Source of the DNA: Acanthaster planci
Taxonomy: Eukaryota; Echinodermata; Asteroidea; Valvatida; Acanthasteridae
Length of the DNA stretch: 47,646 nt
Reading direction: 5' to 3'
NCBI RefSeq assembly: GCF_001949145.1
Contig: NW_019091581.1
Location: forward strand, 196,741 to 244,386
Part shown: in pieces, positions 22,195 through 35,100 of the stretch
How positions within the stretch are numbered: the stretch's first letter is position 1
Layout: each line of letters begins with the position of its first letter
Program-made: the position numbers and the translations under genes
Notes under the pieces: model-generated
What the model saw: the letters and a program-made list of their open reading frames with translations, nothing else
What the model was told of the DNA's origin: nothing
Databases searched by the model: none

Positions 22195-25188
22195 ATACAA
22201 ACTTGAAACTATATCTACCAGATTTCCTTTCCAGCCAGCAATTTTTCAGATAACAGCAACTTCATGTTTGTCAGTAGGACACAAGATCCTCTGGAGGGTC
22301 AAGGATTTTTTTAAGGGGGGAGGGTGGTCCTGCCCTAAAGCTGGGCATACAAGTCCGGAACTTTTTTCATTATTTGTAACTAATGTAATTTGTAAATAAT
22401 GTAATTTGCCATGCAGGATGATGCGATTAGTTAGAGTTACATCCTAGTCAGTCACTAGAACTACAGTTTAAAAAAAAAAGAATTCTTGTGTATGATTTAA
22501 CTTCAAGAGAGGAAGTTTTAGACACGGTCTTTTGATATGTAAATAATTACCTTCAGTTAAATGGAAGAAGTGGTCTGTTACATGAACCAAGCCCTAAGAT
22601 TCACCTTTGACAGGATTGGCTTGGGTTTATAATTGTAAATAATTAAATGTAATTTAGCCATGTAGGGTGGTGTGAATACTCAGCTTCTGGCAGTCACTCA
22701 AATTGTATTGACGTAAAACAAAAGAAGGGAAAAAGAAATCTAAACTTTTCTCAGCATTCATAAGGTCAACCTGTGTGACAGCGAATCTTCAATTAAGAGG
22801 CCCAGTTTATCCAGCCTTGTTTTCATGGGCACAATCTTGCCACGCCATGTTGGTTCCAACTATTCCTTGTGCAGTCTTAACCCCTGGTATTGTAAGATTG
22901 AAATATCCCACTATTTGAGAGATTTAAATTGGGACTGTAATTGATATGTATAATCATCTTGAATAGCCAGTCAGTATTTTATGACCATAGGCTATGAAGA
23001 AACACGCATACAGCCCATGGAGTCAAGGTTTCAGTTTACCCATTGTACTTTCTAGAAACATCGAGTCATTTTCTTTTTATTTGCTCTTGCTTTCCCTTGT
23101 AGGTCTTATTAATTCACCATCCCAGGTAAAAGATCATGTCTCTTCAATTAAACATTTTTTTAGCTCTGCTGAAACTGGCATCTAAACAGAGCTTCTTTCT
23201 AAGCACTTAGTTTTTAACTCCTTAGGTAATCTATCGCCCAGCTCCTTTTTGTACAGCATGTAGTATATAAAATCATGCATTTAATGTGCAAGTCTAGTTA
23301 TGTTTTCCATTATTTTTGTACTCATTTCCATCATTTTGATACCTTTCCAACTTAAATGTTTTTGTGTAAAACCTGTACCATTTTGTCGTAGATCTAAGGT
23401 GCAATTCCTTGAACTGGTTGTGTTCAATGACAAGTTCATCTTTGTGGCATTTTATCCATGTTAGAGATCTGCTAAGCTCCTTCCTAAGAGAAACACTCTG
23501 GCATCTTGACTATTTTATTTCTGTCCTCAAGGGCAGATCCAGAACTGAAGTTTTGGATGGGGCAAATGGTTATTTGGTAATCAAAAGTTTCACAATTTTT
23601 TCCATGTCATCTTTCCTGTCCTCTCTGAAGGCTGAAGCTACAGAGGGTATCATAATTACATCATGTCATCTGAACAGTTAGATGTTCAACATGTAAATAA
23701 TATGTGACTTTATAAATACATGATGTATATAACAAAAATCTAATGTACATGTAGTTTGATTATGTTTGTAGTTATGATGTATATAACACACGTTTAATGT
23801 AGTTAGATTTCCCATTGATTGGTCTCTTGTAGTAGCCTATGTATATTGTAATCCAGAAATATATGTAAAACAGTGCAGGTTTGGTGTCTGTTGGTAATCG
23901 AGGGTGATGTGTTATTCAAAAAATCAAATTATTTTTCTGAAGTGTTCTGATGAGCTGTGTAGTTTACGTTTTTACATGTTAGTGTAGGCTAGTGCAAGGA
24001 GTAGTGGTATTTTTCATTAATCCTAACCCCAAGGCCCTTTTACTAGGAACCATCCTCAATCCTCTGAAATCCTCCTATTTTCAACATGAAAAAAGTACAT
24101 TCACCCTCAATCCTCTGAAATTCTCCAAAATTTCTTGAAAATGTTATTTGGAGGTGTGCCAACTGCCTGAAGCCTTCAAAATCCTCCGGTAATTCCTCCC
24201 GTTGTGTTGAGGCAGTGCAAACGGCATTCTTGAGCAGTTCGGTTGATTCAAAAGAAATATTGGGTTGAATTTATGCATGACATGACCTTCACTCATGGCA
24301 TCCTTCATAATCAGCCTTGCACTTTTGCCATTAACCCATCCTCCAAAATCCTCCAAAACTGCCCAAAGGATTTTGGAGGATGGAGGAGGGTTACAGAGAA
24401 TAATATTATGCAGCTAGTTTACCTAAAGTGTCAGGGGTTTTTGGTGTTTGATACAGCTACATGTACTTACAAGGGGTTGCCAACAGTGGAGAGCAAGTTG
24501 TTTTCTCCTATTAAGATGTAAATTCTGTCAAAGTTAATCAGTAACTAGTGGAGAAGTGACTGTTGGGAAGAAACTTTGCCGCATATAAAAAGGGGGCTTC
24601 AACCCTTCTGTTTCACTCCTTAATTTCACTAACTCAAATTTGAGGAAATTGGGCCAGAATTCCAGTGCTTTGACCAAACTTTGGTTGGGAGGCTAAAAGG
24701 AACAATGAATAAAGAAATAAATAAATAAAAATAAAACAAGGCATAAGTACATTTACTTTTGATTGAAGAATTGTCATGATTTTTAACTTTGCTCGGTGAG
24801 CATTTTGTTTGGTGCTTTAAATCAGATTTCCTGACGAACCCCACATGAACCAAGACTACAGTCGAATTTCCGTTTAAGTCATTCATTTTCAAAAACTTTT
24901 GAAGAATTGTATATTTTCACTAGAAATCACTGAATCCCTGGTTTCATTCTTTGGAACGGGAAGAGAATAATGGTGCAATTTTCTAAAAAAAGTGAAATTC
25001 TCTGTGGCAATTATGTGCCTTACTTGTGCAGTCTTATGGTAGAAAAAAGAATACTTTTTTTGCTATTTATGTTTGACTTCAGCGTAGTACAGATGTAGCA
25101 CATAATTGAGTATACCCACAGAGATAGGACAGATTTGGGTGAAGTGATATAGTTTCGAAATTTGTTTTTTGAGATACATTTTTCACGA
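22195..25188 (+). other. HELZ2-like 3' UTR and intergenic sequence
   Basis: There is no convincing coding sequence here. No canonical AATAAA lies soon after the stop codon; an ATTAAA variant at 23147-23152 is a weak candidate polyadenylation signal. The stretch contains AT-rich text with repeated taaataatg and gatgtatataac motifs. From about 24040 to 24390 there are several copies of a cctccaaaatcctcc-like motif. Confidence 0.5.
24337..24382. repeat. Inverted repeat of a cctccaaaatcct motif
   Basis: Perfect 16-bp arms (catcctccaaaatcct and aggattttggaggatg) enclose a 14-nt loop. Related single copies of the motif occur from about 24045, so this is probably part of a degraded repeat cluster. 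Confidence 0.65.
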
Positions 25189-25960
25189 NNNNNNNNNNNN
25201 NNNNNNNNNNNNNNNNNNNNNNNNNNNNNNNNNNNNNNNNNNNNNNNNNNNNNNNNNNNNNNNNNNNNNNNNNNNNNNNNNNNNNNNNNNNNNNNNNNNN
25301 NNNNNNNNNNNNNNNNNNNNNNNNNNNNNNNNNNNNNNNNNNNNNNNNNNNNNNNNNNNNNNNNNNNNNNNNNNNNNNNNNNNNNNNNNNNNNNNNNNNN
25401 NNNNNNNNNNNNNNNNNNNNNNNNNNNNNNNNNNNNNNNNNNNNNNNNNNNNNNNNNNNNNNNNNNNNNNNNNNNNNNNNNNNNNNNNNNNNNNNNNNNN
25501 NNNNNNNNNNNNNNNNNNNNNNNNNNNNNNNNNNNNNNNNNNNNNNNNNNNNNNNNNNNNNNNNNNNNNNNNNNNNNNNNNNNNNNNNNNNNNNNNNNNN
25601 NNNNNNNNNNNNNNNNNNNNNNNNNNNNNNNNNNNNNNNNNNNNNNNNNNNNNNNNNNNNNNNNNNNNNNNNNNNNNNNNNNNNNNNNNNNNNNNNNNNN
25701 NNNNNNNNNNNNNNNNNNNNNNNNNNNNNNNNNNNNNNNNNNNNNNNNNTTTTTGTTTGTTTGTTTTGATAAGGTATTTTTTTCCAATTTCTTTTTTAAC
25801 TAGATATAGTTTCTCAAAAGTATGTTTTTACGAGATAGATTTTTCAAAAGTTCACTCTTACAAGATGTGTTTTTTCAAATTAGTTTGTGTGAGATTTATT
25901 TTCAGAAACATTATTTCAGTTTCTTCTGAAAAAATAAGGGGTTTTATGAGATACAGTTTC
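25144..25960. repeat. 30-bp minisatellite interrupted by the assembly gap
   Basis: To the right of the gap, units of about 30 bp repeat with the pattern acgagatagatttttcaaaa (25800-25830, 25831-25860, 25861-25890 and a degraded fourth). To the left, two related units end at the gap (gatatagtttcgaaa and gagatacatttttcacga). The array therefore probably spans the missing sequence. Confidence 0.75.
25189..25749. other. Assembly gap (561 N)
   Basis: This is an uninterrupted run of N. Open frames spanning it are meaningless. The same minisatellite lies on both sides, which suggests the gap marks a collapsed or unspanned tandem array. Confidence 0.99.
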
Positions 25961-25969
25961 CTACAGGAA

Positions 25970-26103
25970 CATATCGCTGCCAATGTCAACAAATTAAGTC
26001 ATTTCAACGACATATAATTTCATTTGAACCAGGTAGCAAATTATTTAAATGAAATGAGTTGTTGAATCAACTTAATTTTGTTTGGGTTGGCAGCGATGTG
26101 CTT
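25970..26103. mobile_element. Imperfect palindromic element
   Basis: The left arm begins near acatatcgctgccaat and the right arm ends in ttggcagcgatgtg. The two are complementary over about 55-60 bp with small mismatches around a centre near 26034. This is a short foldback or MITE-like relic, directly abutting the larger foldback elements that follow. Confidence 0.7.
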
Positions 26104-26105
26104 CT

Positions 26106-26764
26106 ACAGAGCTCTGGAAGTGCCATCCTACTTGTCAACAGCCTGACATATTTTGTCTCAGGATGATGACAAATTACGGACAATATGTTAACACCATGAG
26201 ATGTTTTATCGCAGGATGAAGACATCCTGTAATGGAAATGACAACATCCTACGATAATTTATCATGGGTTGACGCATCATAAAAGTGGTATGATGACATT
26301 ATGTGAACGGGTGCCTTGACAAACCCCCTTGAAAACGGGGCCTGGGGTGCTAGTGTTTTTTAAAGCATTGTCCTCCTGTTGCCGTACATGATTATTAGAT
26401 TGATAAAAACGTCTTGATATCTCACCGCCTGTTACCACTTGTGAAGTAGACATCACACTTGGTGGATGTCTCTGGATAATGACATCCTGAGCTAATGGTT
26501 ATCATCATTAATTGTCTCTGGATGTCATCATCCAAGTTTTACGATGTCATCATCCTATGATAAATTATCTAAGGATGTCGTCCAACTTTTACGATGCCGT
26601 CATCCCATGACAAATCATCTGAGATTGTCATCATCCAACTTTTATGATATTATCAGCTTGCGATAAATTATCTCAGGATGTCGACATCTGCGTTTAATAT
26701 GTCGTCATCCCAAGACAAAGGTGTCAGGATCTCAACATGTCGGATGGCACTTCCAGAGTTCCGT
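26106..26764. mobile_element. Foldback DNA element, copy 1, with internal tandem repeats
   Basis: The left end contains gctctggaagtgccatcc and the right end its inverse, ggatggcacttccagag. Near the right side, units of 50-53 bp containing ccaacttttacgatg and atgataaattatct repeat three to four times. There is no coding frame. The structure fits a non-autonomous transposon built from long, internally repetitive inverted ends. Confidence 0.75.
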
Positions 26765-26837
26765 ACGCTTCTTAGGAAAAAACACGTCTCGTTGAAAAAA
26801 CTTTTTTTCTGAATTGGAACTAAAAATTACGGGGATT

Positions 26838-27414
26838 TGGAAGTGCAGTCGGACTTGTTGAGATCCTGCAATACTATTTCCAGGGATGATGACATCGTAG
26901 AAGTAAGATGTCCACATCCTAAGATACTTTATCATGGAAGATGGCATCGTAAAAGTGAAATGACATTTTTTGTGAATGGGTGCATTGACAAACCACATTG
27001 AAAATGTACAGGTGTCCTGGGGTGGTTTTGTCTATTAAAGCATTGTCTTGCTATTGCCATGATATTAATAAGATTGATAAAATGACATGATGTCTCGCCA
27101 TCTGTTACAAGTAGTGAAGTGGACATCACACTTTCTGGATGTCTCTGGATGATGACATCCTGAAATGATTATCTCAGGATCCAACTTTAGGATGTCGTCA
27201 ACCTGTGATAGATTATCTGAGGATGTCGTCATTCAACTTCTACGATGCCGTCATCCTATGAGAAATTATCTGAGGACGTCGTCATCCAACTTTCACAATG
27301 TCGTCATCCCTTTATAAATTATCTCAGGATGTTGACATCTTTCTTTATTATGTCCTCATCCCGAGAAAAAAAGTTAGGATCTCAACAAGCCGGATGGCAC
27401 TTCCAGAGCTCTGT
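26838..27414. mobile_element. Foldback DNA element, copy 2, tandem to copy 1
   Basis: This repeats the order of copy 1 with an offset of 650-675 bp. It has ggaagtgcagtcgg at the left, then a tgggtgcattgacaaacc block, the aagcattgtc block, the gatgtctctggat block and the 50-bp units. It ends in ggatggcacttccagagctc. That right end is the perfect inverse of the left end of copy 1 over 23 bp (26106-26128 with 27392-27414), so the two copies may move as one unit of about 1.3 kb. Confidence 0.75.
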
Positions 27415-28295
27415 AAAAAGTGCATCTCGTAAAATGAACTTGAAAACCTTGTAAAAACGATCATGAAAAAAATGTAATCGTGTCACAAAAACGTAGTTTT
27501 TACTCCACGTTTAGAAAATGTTCACACCATGGCACTAGTGGGCTTTGTAGCAGTGTGTTAACTTTTTTAAGTTATAAACTATTGTACTCTCAGAAGCAGC
27601 TTGCCTAAAGTTGAGATGTGGAGCAATTTTTTTAATTTAATTTTTTTATAGTGCGTGCATGCTGCGCGTGCCAATAAAGTTTGTGCTTAAAGTTTCATTT
27701 GTCTGTTCTTGTTTATTTTCTTGGAATGGAAAACCCTACGACCGAACACTTGTCAATAATTTATTCAAATCAATTGGTACGTTGGGAATGAATTGCTTTG
27801 TCTTGGAGGAAAGCCAGGAGCAGAGTCAGAGGGGACTCAGCTAGTCCACTCCCTCCCCCTTTTTTTTGGCAAATCCTTTGTTTCTCCTTCCTCCCTTTGT
27901 GAAATCTTCCCGCCCCTCCAAGCGTTTAGTTTTCACACAAAATAATGGGAGGCACGTACCGAAGAGGTTTATCTAAATGAGACTGCACTTTGCACGGAAG
28001 GGTTTAGTCCGAGCAGTGGCCTGTCAGTATTGGGCACTCTAGCTCCCTCGCACCAGCTGAGCTGTTATCTATCATACAGTGATTTTAGTAGAGCCCGGAT
28101 AAAATCTTAACATAGGTTTACTCTGTCTTGACTAGAGAGGGCACTGTACCACCAGTGTACAGCATGCAAGACGGAGGTGCATTAGTACATGTACTAAACT
28201 GTGGCCGGCTGTTTTGTAATTATGAATTTTAGACTTTGGAATGAGGATTTGTGATAGCGTTTTATTCATTGAAAATCGGATGGATTCTTACTGAG
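27415..28295 (+). promoter_or_regulatory. Probable SEC14L2-like upstream region with candidate leader-exon donor
   Basis: There is no convincing ORF. The first coding exon of the next gene starts with an acceptor (32028) in the 5' UTR, so a non-coding first exon must lie upstream. A strong donor, actgag|gtaagg, at 28295/28296 is the best candidate end of that leader, and the region 27900-28290 is less AT-rich than its surroundings. No core promoter motif is clear, so the assignment is tentative. Confidence 0.25.
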
Positions 28296-31200
28296 GTAAG
28301 GTTTTGATCTCCCGAAAGCGTAGTTTTACTTAATTTTAAAACTTCTTACAAATGTTTAACATTTTAAAGTTTTTTTTTGTTTATTTTATGGAGGAAAAAA
28401 GGAAGGAGTGTGAAATAATTCTTATCATATGCATAAATCTTTAAAATGCAGTCGAAAAGGGTTGAATTTGCCTAATGTTGGGTGCGATCGGTTAATCAGC
28501 GCGAGATCATACGCTAGTTTCAGTCAGTCTGTGTTTAATCCTGTTCCTGTACGAAATCTCTAACTTTTAGAAACAATCTTCTGCATCTGTGCACTGAATT
28601 GGAATGATCAATGAAAATGCAATTTTCAGAAAGTGAAGTTATCGACAGAGACTAAGGATTGATCCCGTAGATTGACTGATTACGCCTAACAAGATCATTT
28701 GAGGGTTGAGCTGTCTAGTGTCATAGCAAAGGTGTCTCAAATGTTACGATATGTGCCATTTATGTGGAAGAAATTCCAAATTGTACATGTGTACAGTAGG
28801 CCCATGTGAATTTTGTTTAAAATTTAAGTCAGTGGATATTGAATTGGGAACCAGTCCATGGTCTTTCTTTGTTATATTGGATTGGAACTGATAATGTGGA
28901 GTTAATGTTTTTAAATTTTAAGACTTTGCAATCTTTGCTCTTATCTTTGTATGGTTCCAGGGTCCAAGTCACTTCATGAGATGAGATTCGGACCTTGTGA
29001 AATTTGGACTTTACTTAGTTCCCTTAAAAAGTCATCCGTGCCAAATCTGAAAAGGGAAATAATTGCATAAATGAAGGACGTGATTTAAAAAAATAAAAGA
29101 TATTGTTACACAACAGAAAGACCCCCAAAAAAGAAGGAAAAAAACTTGTGCATGTACAGGGTGCATCTTAATTTGGGCACACAGATGGTCATCCATACGG
29201 GTCACAGTTGTAATAAAGGTATACTTCAAACGATCCATAGATTTTTATAACACAGGCTTTTGTGCATTTGTCCCCTCTTCTACGCAGTAAACATGTATGA
29301 AACTACATGCCTTTTGGCTTTTGAGGATTGAAAAACGTTTTTTTGATGCTGAAAAACTGTTTGTAAATACTGAACAATTGTCCATGCAGTTCCAGAGAAC
29401 TGAGGTTGCCGTTGCTGTGGTGCAACTCAGGGCAGACACTGTTTATTTTATAGGCTGTTTAATGTTCAATTTGTGAAACCATATTTGCTAATTGAAAACA
29501 ATTCTGAGAAACAGTTGCTGGATTGTTGAGTATCATGCACTTGAACAACAATTTATCACTAAAGAAAAGGAAATTCATCTCAGCAAAATATCAGTCTTTA
29601 GTTCATTGTGTGTTGGAAAATCAGTGTAATTTTGTTGTTTTTCTCAGGGATGATATAAATGTGTAAGTTTGTGGGAAAACCGAAAAGATATCCAAATTCC
29701 TTGTGAAACAGCAAGCCTATAATCAGCTTCTATACCGGTAGGTAAATGAGATGTGTAGGTGCATTGTCAAGAGTTTTTGATTGAGAGAAATTACATTGCA
29801 TCTGTAGACCCTATAATTCCAAACTTGTTTCTTTTAATTAATGTCATTGGCTCATTTTCCTGTGTAGAGTATGTACATGTAGGAAGCAGCTCCCGTTATG
29901 TACATGTAACTTCCTTCAGGCAATCCTCATTCGTGCACATTTCAGTTGCCTGTTTACCCTTGTAAGACTCTCAGCCACCCAACACACTCATCAGCCACTG
30001 CAAAGCAATGTTCTCTACAGCTCTCTGCAGTAACCTTATAAACTCTGGACTGAGCACCCATTCTGTCTCAGTAATGGATTTGTGGTGAGCACTCAAATCT
30101 CCACTTATTCCAATAAAGAGTTCTAGATCTCGTCTGTATTTCCTAGTTGGTTGAAGTTGGCCAATATTAATGAAATGGTTTGGGATTTTTTATAAAATAC
30201 AAATTTGCACTGTCAGTTCAACTTCAAATTAAACTAGGTCCTAATGTTCTCATGTCCATGTATCTATGATGTTACCCCCCTCGATCCCCCTTTGGACTCG
30301 ATTGCTGGTACTTCAAGAACTGTAAGGTTTACATATATGTGTATTTTCAAAACCTTACAGTTCTAAAAATAACTAACGGTGTCTATATTTTTGATGATTC
30401 CAACCACTGCATTTGGGCTGGCCCCTGTGATCTGCCAAGTTGTCAAGATTGGCAATATTGTGCTGATGGCAGAGCCTAGTTTTTGTTTGTACCAAGGATG
30501 GTAACTTGGCTTGTTTTTGATACATTCTGCTGGGCATGAGCCACAAGAAAACTGAAGAACACTGAGAAATTTCTTTATCACAATTTAGTAATGGGGTATG
30601 CTGAACTGTATAAACTACTGTGACTGGGATTGGTGCTATACTTCTGTTTACTCTCCTCATACATGCACCTCAGTATTCATTCTAGTGTCAATAGCCCTTG
30701 TGTCCATTGTTCTGTCTGGTAAGACTGATTGACCTTCAGTCTTTTATATATGCAATGACAGGATCTATTTTGAACACCATGCGCTGCCTTCACGGCACAT
30801 TGCTGCAGCTTTCAAGCTTTGTTAATCATTGTTCATTTCAATCCAGGCCTGCGTACTGTAAGTGATTTTTCTATGAGGTAATGGAGAGAGCTGAGTAGAG
30901 TTCAGGATTTATCATTTGTGCATTTCTTGTTGTCAGCAACGTTAGCTGAAATGCTCTAGAAGGCTGCTATAAACACACTCATTGATGTTTGATAATGCTG
31001 TAAGTATGTGTATTTTGAGAACATCTCCCATGTTCTCAAGTATGTCGATCTTGTGACATGATTCTCAAAATACCACACATGATTTTGTCCGGGGACCTTG
31101 TTACACCGATTGGTTAATTCGCCTAATTACAGGTTAGAACTTACGGGGGACTGTCTTCTTGTAAAATCTCTTAAAATGACATGCATTTCCCAGTTTCTCC

Positions 31201-32028
31201 AAAGTGTAAAGCATGCCCGAAGGAATAACTTAATTTGCAAGGAGTTTCAAAAGTCATTGATTTCTTTCTTAAATTAAGCCACTTGAGCATGCTTTCTATC
31301 AACAGTTTGATTGGTTGGTCTTTGGGATTTATACTGAAAATGATCAACTCTACACTGATACTTTTAAAAGGATGTCTCTTTCTTATTTCCCAAATGGCCA
31401 TGATTTTCTGAATCATTGTTTTCTTAGCATTGTGATTGCATTTTCTCACTTGACGTACCTGGTACAGTTTTCTGTCAGACTGCCTTAAACATACCGGTAT
31501 ACCGATCCACTCTTTTGGTTTTGTCTTGTAATTGGTTTTGCCTCCCCCTTCCACCCCAGCCTTTTAAAAAAAAATTTTAGGCCTTATTTTTTAATTGAAT
31601 TTTGTACAGTCACATCAGAATAATTTGGAATTGCAGATAGCATTGCTGACGCGACGTTTGTAAAATTCTACAACGGTTTCCTACAGCAGTTATAAAATTG
31701 AATCGTCTTTCATGTACACACAAGAAGTTTGCACAAGAATCCACCTCTGTCATATGCATGGACATGAAGTGATGAAGTGTCTCCACGTGCACTGTGTTTC
31801 ATAACCAAACATAAAATTACATCGCTCTTGGTGGAGTTGTAATGTTTCATCACAAACCCAGAAAATGTTACTGCATGTGTGCCGCATATGATGAATAACT
31901 TTGTTATGACAATTGAGACACTGATGTGAACAGGTGTGTAAGTTGGATTATATGTTATAAGAGTCTACTGGTTTCATATTTCAGCTGACTAATCATTTAT
32001 GTTTCTCTGTTCCTTTTTTTCCCAACAG
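28296..32028 (+). other. Presumed first intron of the SEC14L2-like gene
   Basis: This is 3.7 kb of AT-rich sequence without a supported exon. Apart from the hairpin at 30316-30364 and another loose inverted repeat around 31008-31075 (tattttgagaac and ttctcaaaata), nothing stands out. The acceptor at its end (ttcctttttttcccaacag) is very strong. Confidence 0.4.
30316..30364. repeat. 15-bp perfect inverted repeat in the leader intron
   Basis: The arms agaactgtaaggttt and aaaccttacagttct are exactly complementary around a 19-nt loop that can itself fold (tacatatatgtgta). It is most simply a tiny MITE relic; a structured RNA is possible but unsupported. Confidence 0.6.
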
Positions 32029-32121
32029 TATAGAAACTCATTCCAGGACTTTATATATAAATATATATCATATTTATATTTTCGTTTCTTGTCAGTGAGC
32101 GGATTATACAGAACTGAGAAA
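32029..32121 (+). other. 5' UTR part of the first coding exon
   Basis: The exon opens after a strong acceptor at 32028 and runs 93 nt to the start codon without another ATG. The start has A at -3, and its first ten residues match vertebrate SEC14L2, which fixes the choice. The leader contains an AT-only run (about 32051-32080). It has no in-frame stop, so an upstream exon with an ATG could in principle extend the protein. Confidence 0.65.
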
Positions 32122-35100
32122 ATGAGTGGACGTGTTGGGGACCTCAGCCCAAAACAGGCAGAGAAATTGAAGCTGGTAAGTGATGCAATTCTTATGACAG
32201 TAACAGATCTTAAGACTCAAATTTGGACTTGGTCAAGACTCAATTCAAATTGTAAACAAGCTTTTACATGAAGGGGGCTCAGATCCTCCAACATGTCCTA
32301 ATTAACTCCATTTGGAGAATAATTTAACATGAGCTGAAGCTTGCCCCATAGGGAATTCAGTACAACATGCACATTTAGACTGACATTTACTACTCACTGC
32401 GTAAGTCAGACAAAAATCAGGCAATGCTCGTTAGTGTGAATTTCCTCAGTGTCCTTACCTGTCCAGAAGAAAAATTGGATAAACTTTTCGGAACCTGCTG
32501 CAGTAAATAAATAGATTAAAGTCTGTATGATTCATGACTCTGACGTACATGATACATGTACATACATGGTGGATCCATTTTGCCTGACGTATCCATGTAC
32601 CTTGGATGACTTAAACTCGACTGCAGTAGTTGGACTCATCAATAACTTGGAAGTCTTTTGACCTCTACAACCTGCTGAAACTCATATATCGAGTGTGTGT
32701 GACTCATGATGAGGTGAACTCACTCTTGTTTGCTACTGTGATAAAACATCTTTCTGTGCAGTAATTTGATAAAGCAGTGTGTGTTGTGTTTAAGTACTTT
32801 AAGGCAAGTCTCAAACATTGAGTTAGCATATTATTTATACTTAAAAAACCCAGAATCTGGCAAATTGCCATAGTGTGTTTGCACAACTTATGTTTGGAAT
32901 AAAGTCCTTGTACATGTATTTGTGCCTTGAGTGGACCATTTATTGTATTTAACCATAGACATCAAACTTTGCATCATTCTTCGTGAATTCTTTTCCCAGT
33001 TCCGTGAAAGAATCTCAGATATATTGACGGCAGAGCATGATGATCACAACCTTTTACGATGGCTTCGAGGTAAAAGCAAAAACATCAATTTTTCAAGCAA
33101 GTCAAAGAGCCAGGCTGCAATTTATGTAGTGATGGCTTCAGCTTGTGCAGTAATCAGACAGTTCATGTTATTGGCCTGTAAATCAACAGGCTTTATGATG
33201 GATCCTGGTATTATTGTCACGAGCGTTCTGTACCAGCCAAAAAGAATAAGAACTTCATTGATGAAAGGAAGTTTTCCATTTGTTGAATGCAAGTTGTTGC
33301 ATGTTATTGTTGATATATTATCATTGCTTTGAAAAAATACCCTGAGGCTACAAATGCCAATTTGCACTTCGCTTGTTGGAAAATGTAAGTCTTTGCACGA
33401 CACTACCAGCTTAATTATGGGATTTCTGGCTCTGTACATTTCATGAAGTGAAGTGAAGAAGTAATTCTAGTCAGTCAAACACGGTCTGTACATTTCTGTT
33501 GTGCATTGTTGCAGTTTGTGTATTTATAATTTACTTTTTTACTTTCCTTGTTTCTTCCATTTGAAAAAAACCCAGCAAGATCATTTGACCTGGACAAAGC
33601 AGAAAAGATGCTACGAAATGTAAGTTTTGATTACAAGCTCATATAATTGCTCATCAAAAGTTTCATGAGGCAAAAACACACATGCAAGAAAAGGCAAATT
33701 ACATGTAATAGGCAAATCTAAATAGATATAGCTTTGTACTGAGATATTAAACAAAATACCAGACACAAAGTGACCATTTTCAGCGAGCTTTATTGTTTTG
33801 AATTTGCTACTGTGTGCAACAAAAGGGAGAAGTCATTATTTGTATTAAATTTGTGTCCTCCATGGTTGGAAGAGTGTCAGTGTTCAAAATTGAAAATAGA
33901 TTGAGAAGATAAAATGGAAAGCAGTGAATACTGGAAGTTAGTGTGCTTTTGTTGATTGACAAGTTGAAGGCACTAATTCCAAGTCAATACAGTTTGTGTT
34001 AGTATAAGAGTAGATACCAACTGCAACAGACTTGCATATCAAGTGTTAAGACTAACTCCAATGAGGAGCAGCCTGTGTTTTCACACAGTGTCCAGCTTCT
34101 CCAAACCTCCCATCCCCTCAAAAATCTATATTTTATGTGACAAGTCTTTCTTCTTCATTTTCTTGTATTTATAGTGTGCCAAATGAAATGATTTGCACTG
34201 TTTTTAACATGTGATGAACGGCTGGTGAACTTATTGGCTTGTAGTCTTGACTTTGTTAAGGTTTCAAAGAGATCAACTTGTCTTGTTTTTATTTCATTTT
34301 ATGAGAAAGATCAGTTGTGATCAAATGTTTTAAAACATGTTGATTCTGCAGCATATTTCCTTCTGTAAAGAGTGGAACATTGAATACATCGTAGCAGAAT
34401 GGAAAGCACCTGAGGTAAGAGTCGTGCAGTCCTGAGTTTGCCGGACCAAAACGACCCATCCAATTTTGTCACACATTAAGATTCAATGTTGTCACTCATT
34501 ATAACTCCACGAGCGAAAAAATGGATGAATGAAACAAGTTGCTCAGCTTTTAAAGTTCACAAACCACTAGAGATAAACGTCTAGGTGCTGGGACTGTCCT
34601 GCCCTTTCATTACTGTTTGTTTGCACTCCAAAGATGCTAAAGCCTCATGCATGTTGTCTTGATCTACCAGTCGCTAAGCATTGTAATAACTGAACCCTGG
34701 TAGCTGGTTCATAATTTTGACCGCATTTTACTGGAATTTTAAGTCATAAATGTACATAAGTGCAGTCCTGAAGTCTGTCCAGAATACAGAAAATGGACTC
34801 ATGCACAGGCTAATCCGGGGAAACAGCATAAACTTTGGTGGCCCCACACTTTGTGTGCCAGTTGTAAACTTGACCATGCGTAGATTTTGGCAAGTCACAG
34901 TGTCCTTTTGGTTGAAGAGGTATTCAACACGCATACCACTTGCACATTAGCATTGTGCCCCTGCAATGATTGCTTCTATATATAAATGACTTCACAGGAG
35001 AACATCTTGACGCTTATGATGTTTTATCTTGAACGGTGATATCATTTACACCCCAGAACAGGGGTACTAGATAAGTAAGAGTAACCTCTCCAGAACGGCT

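Noticed and set aside
25020-26017. Long frames crossing the N gap
   Set aside because: They are open only because N codons are not stops.
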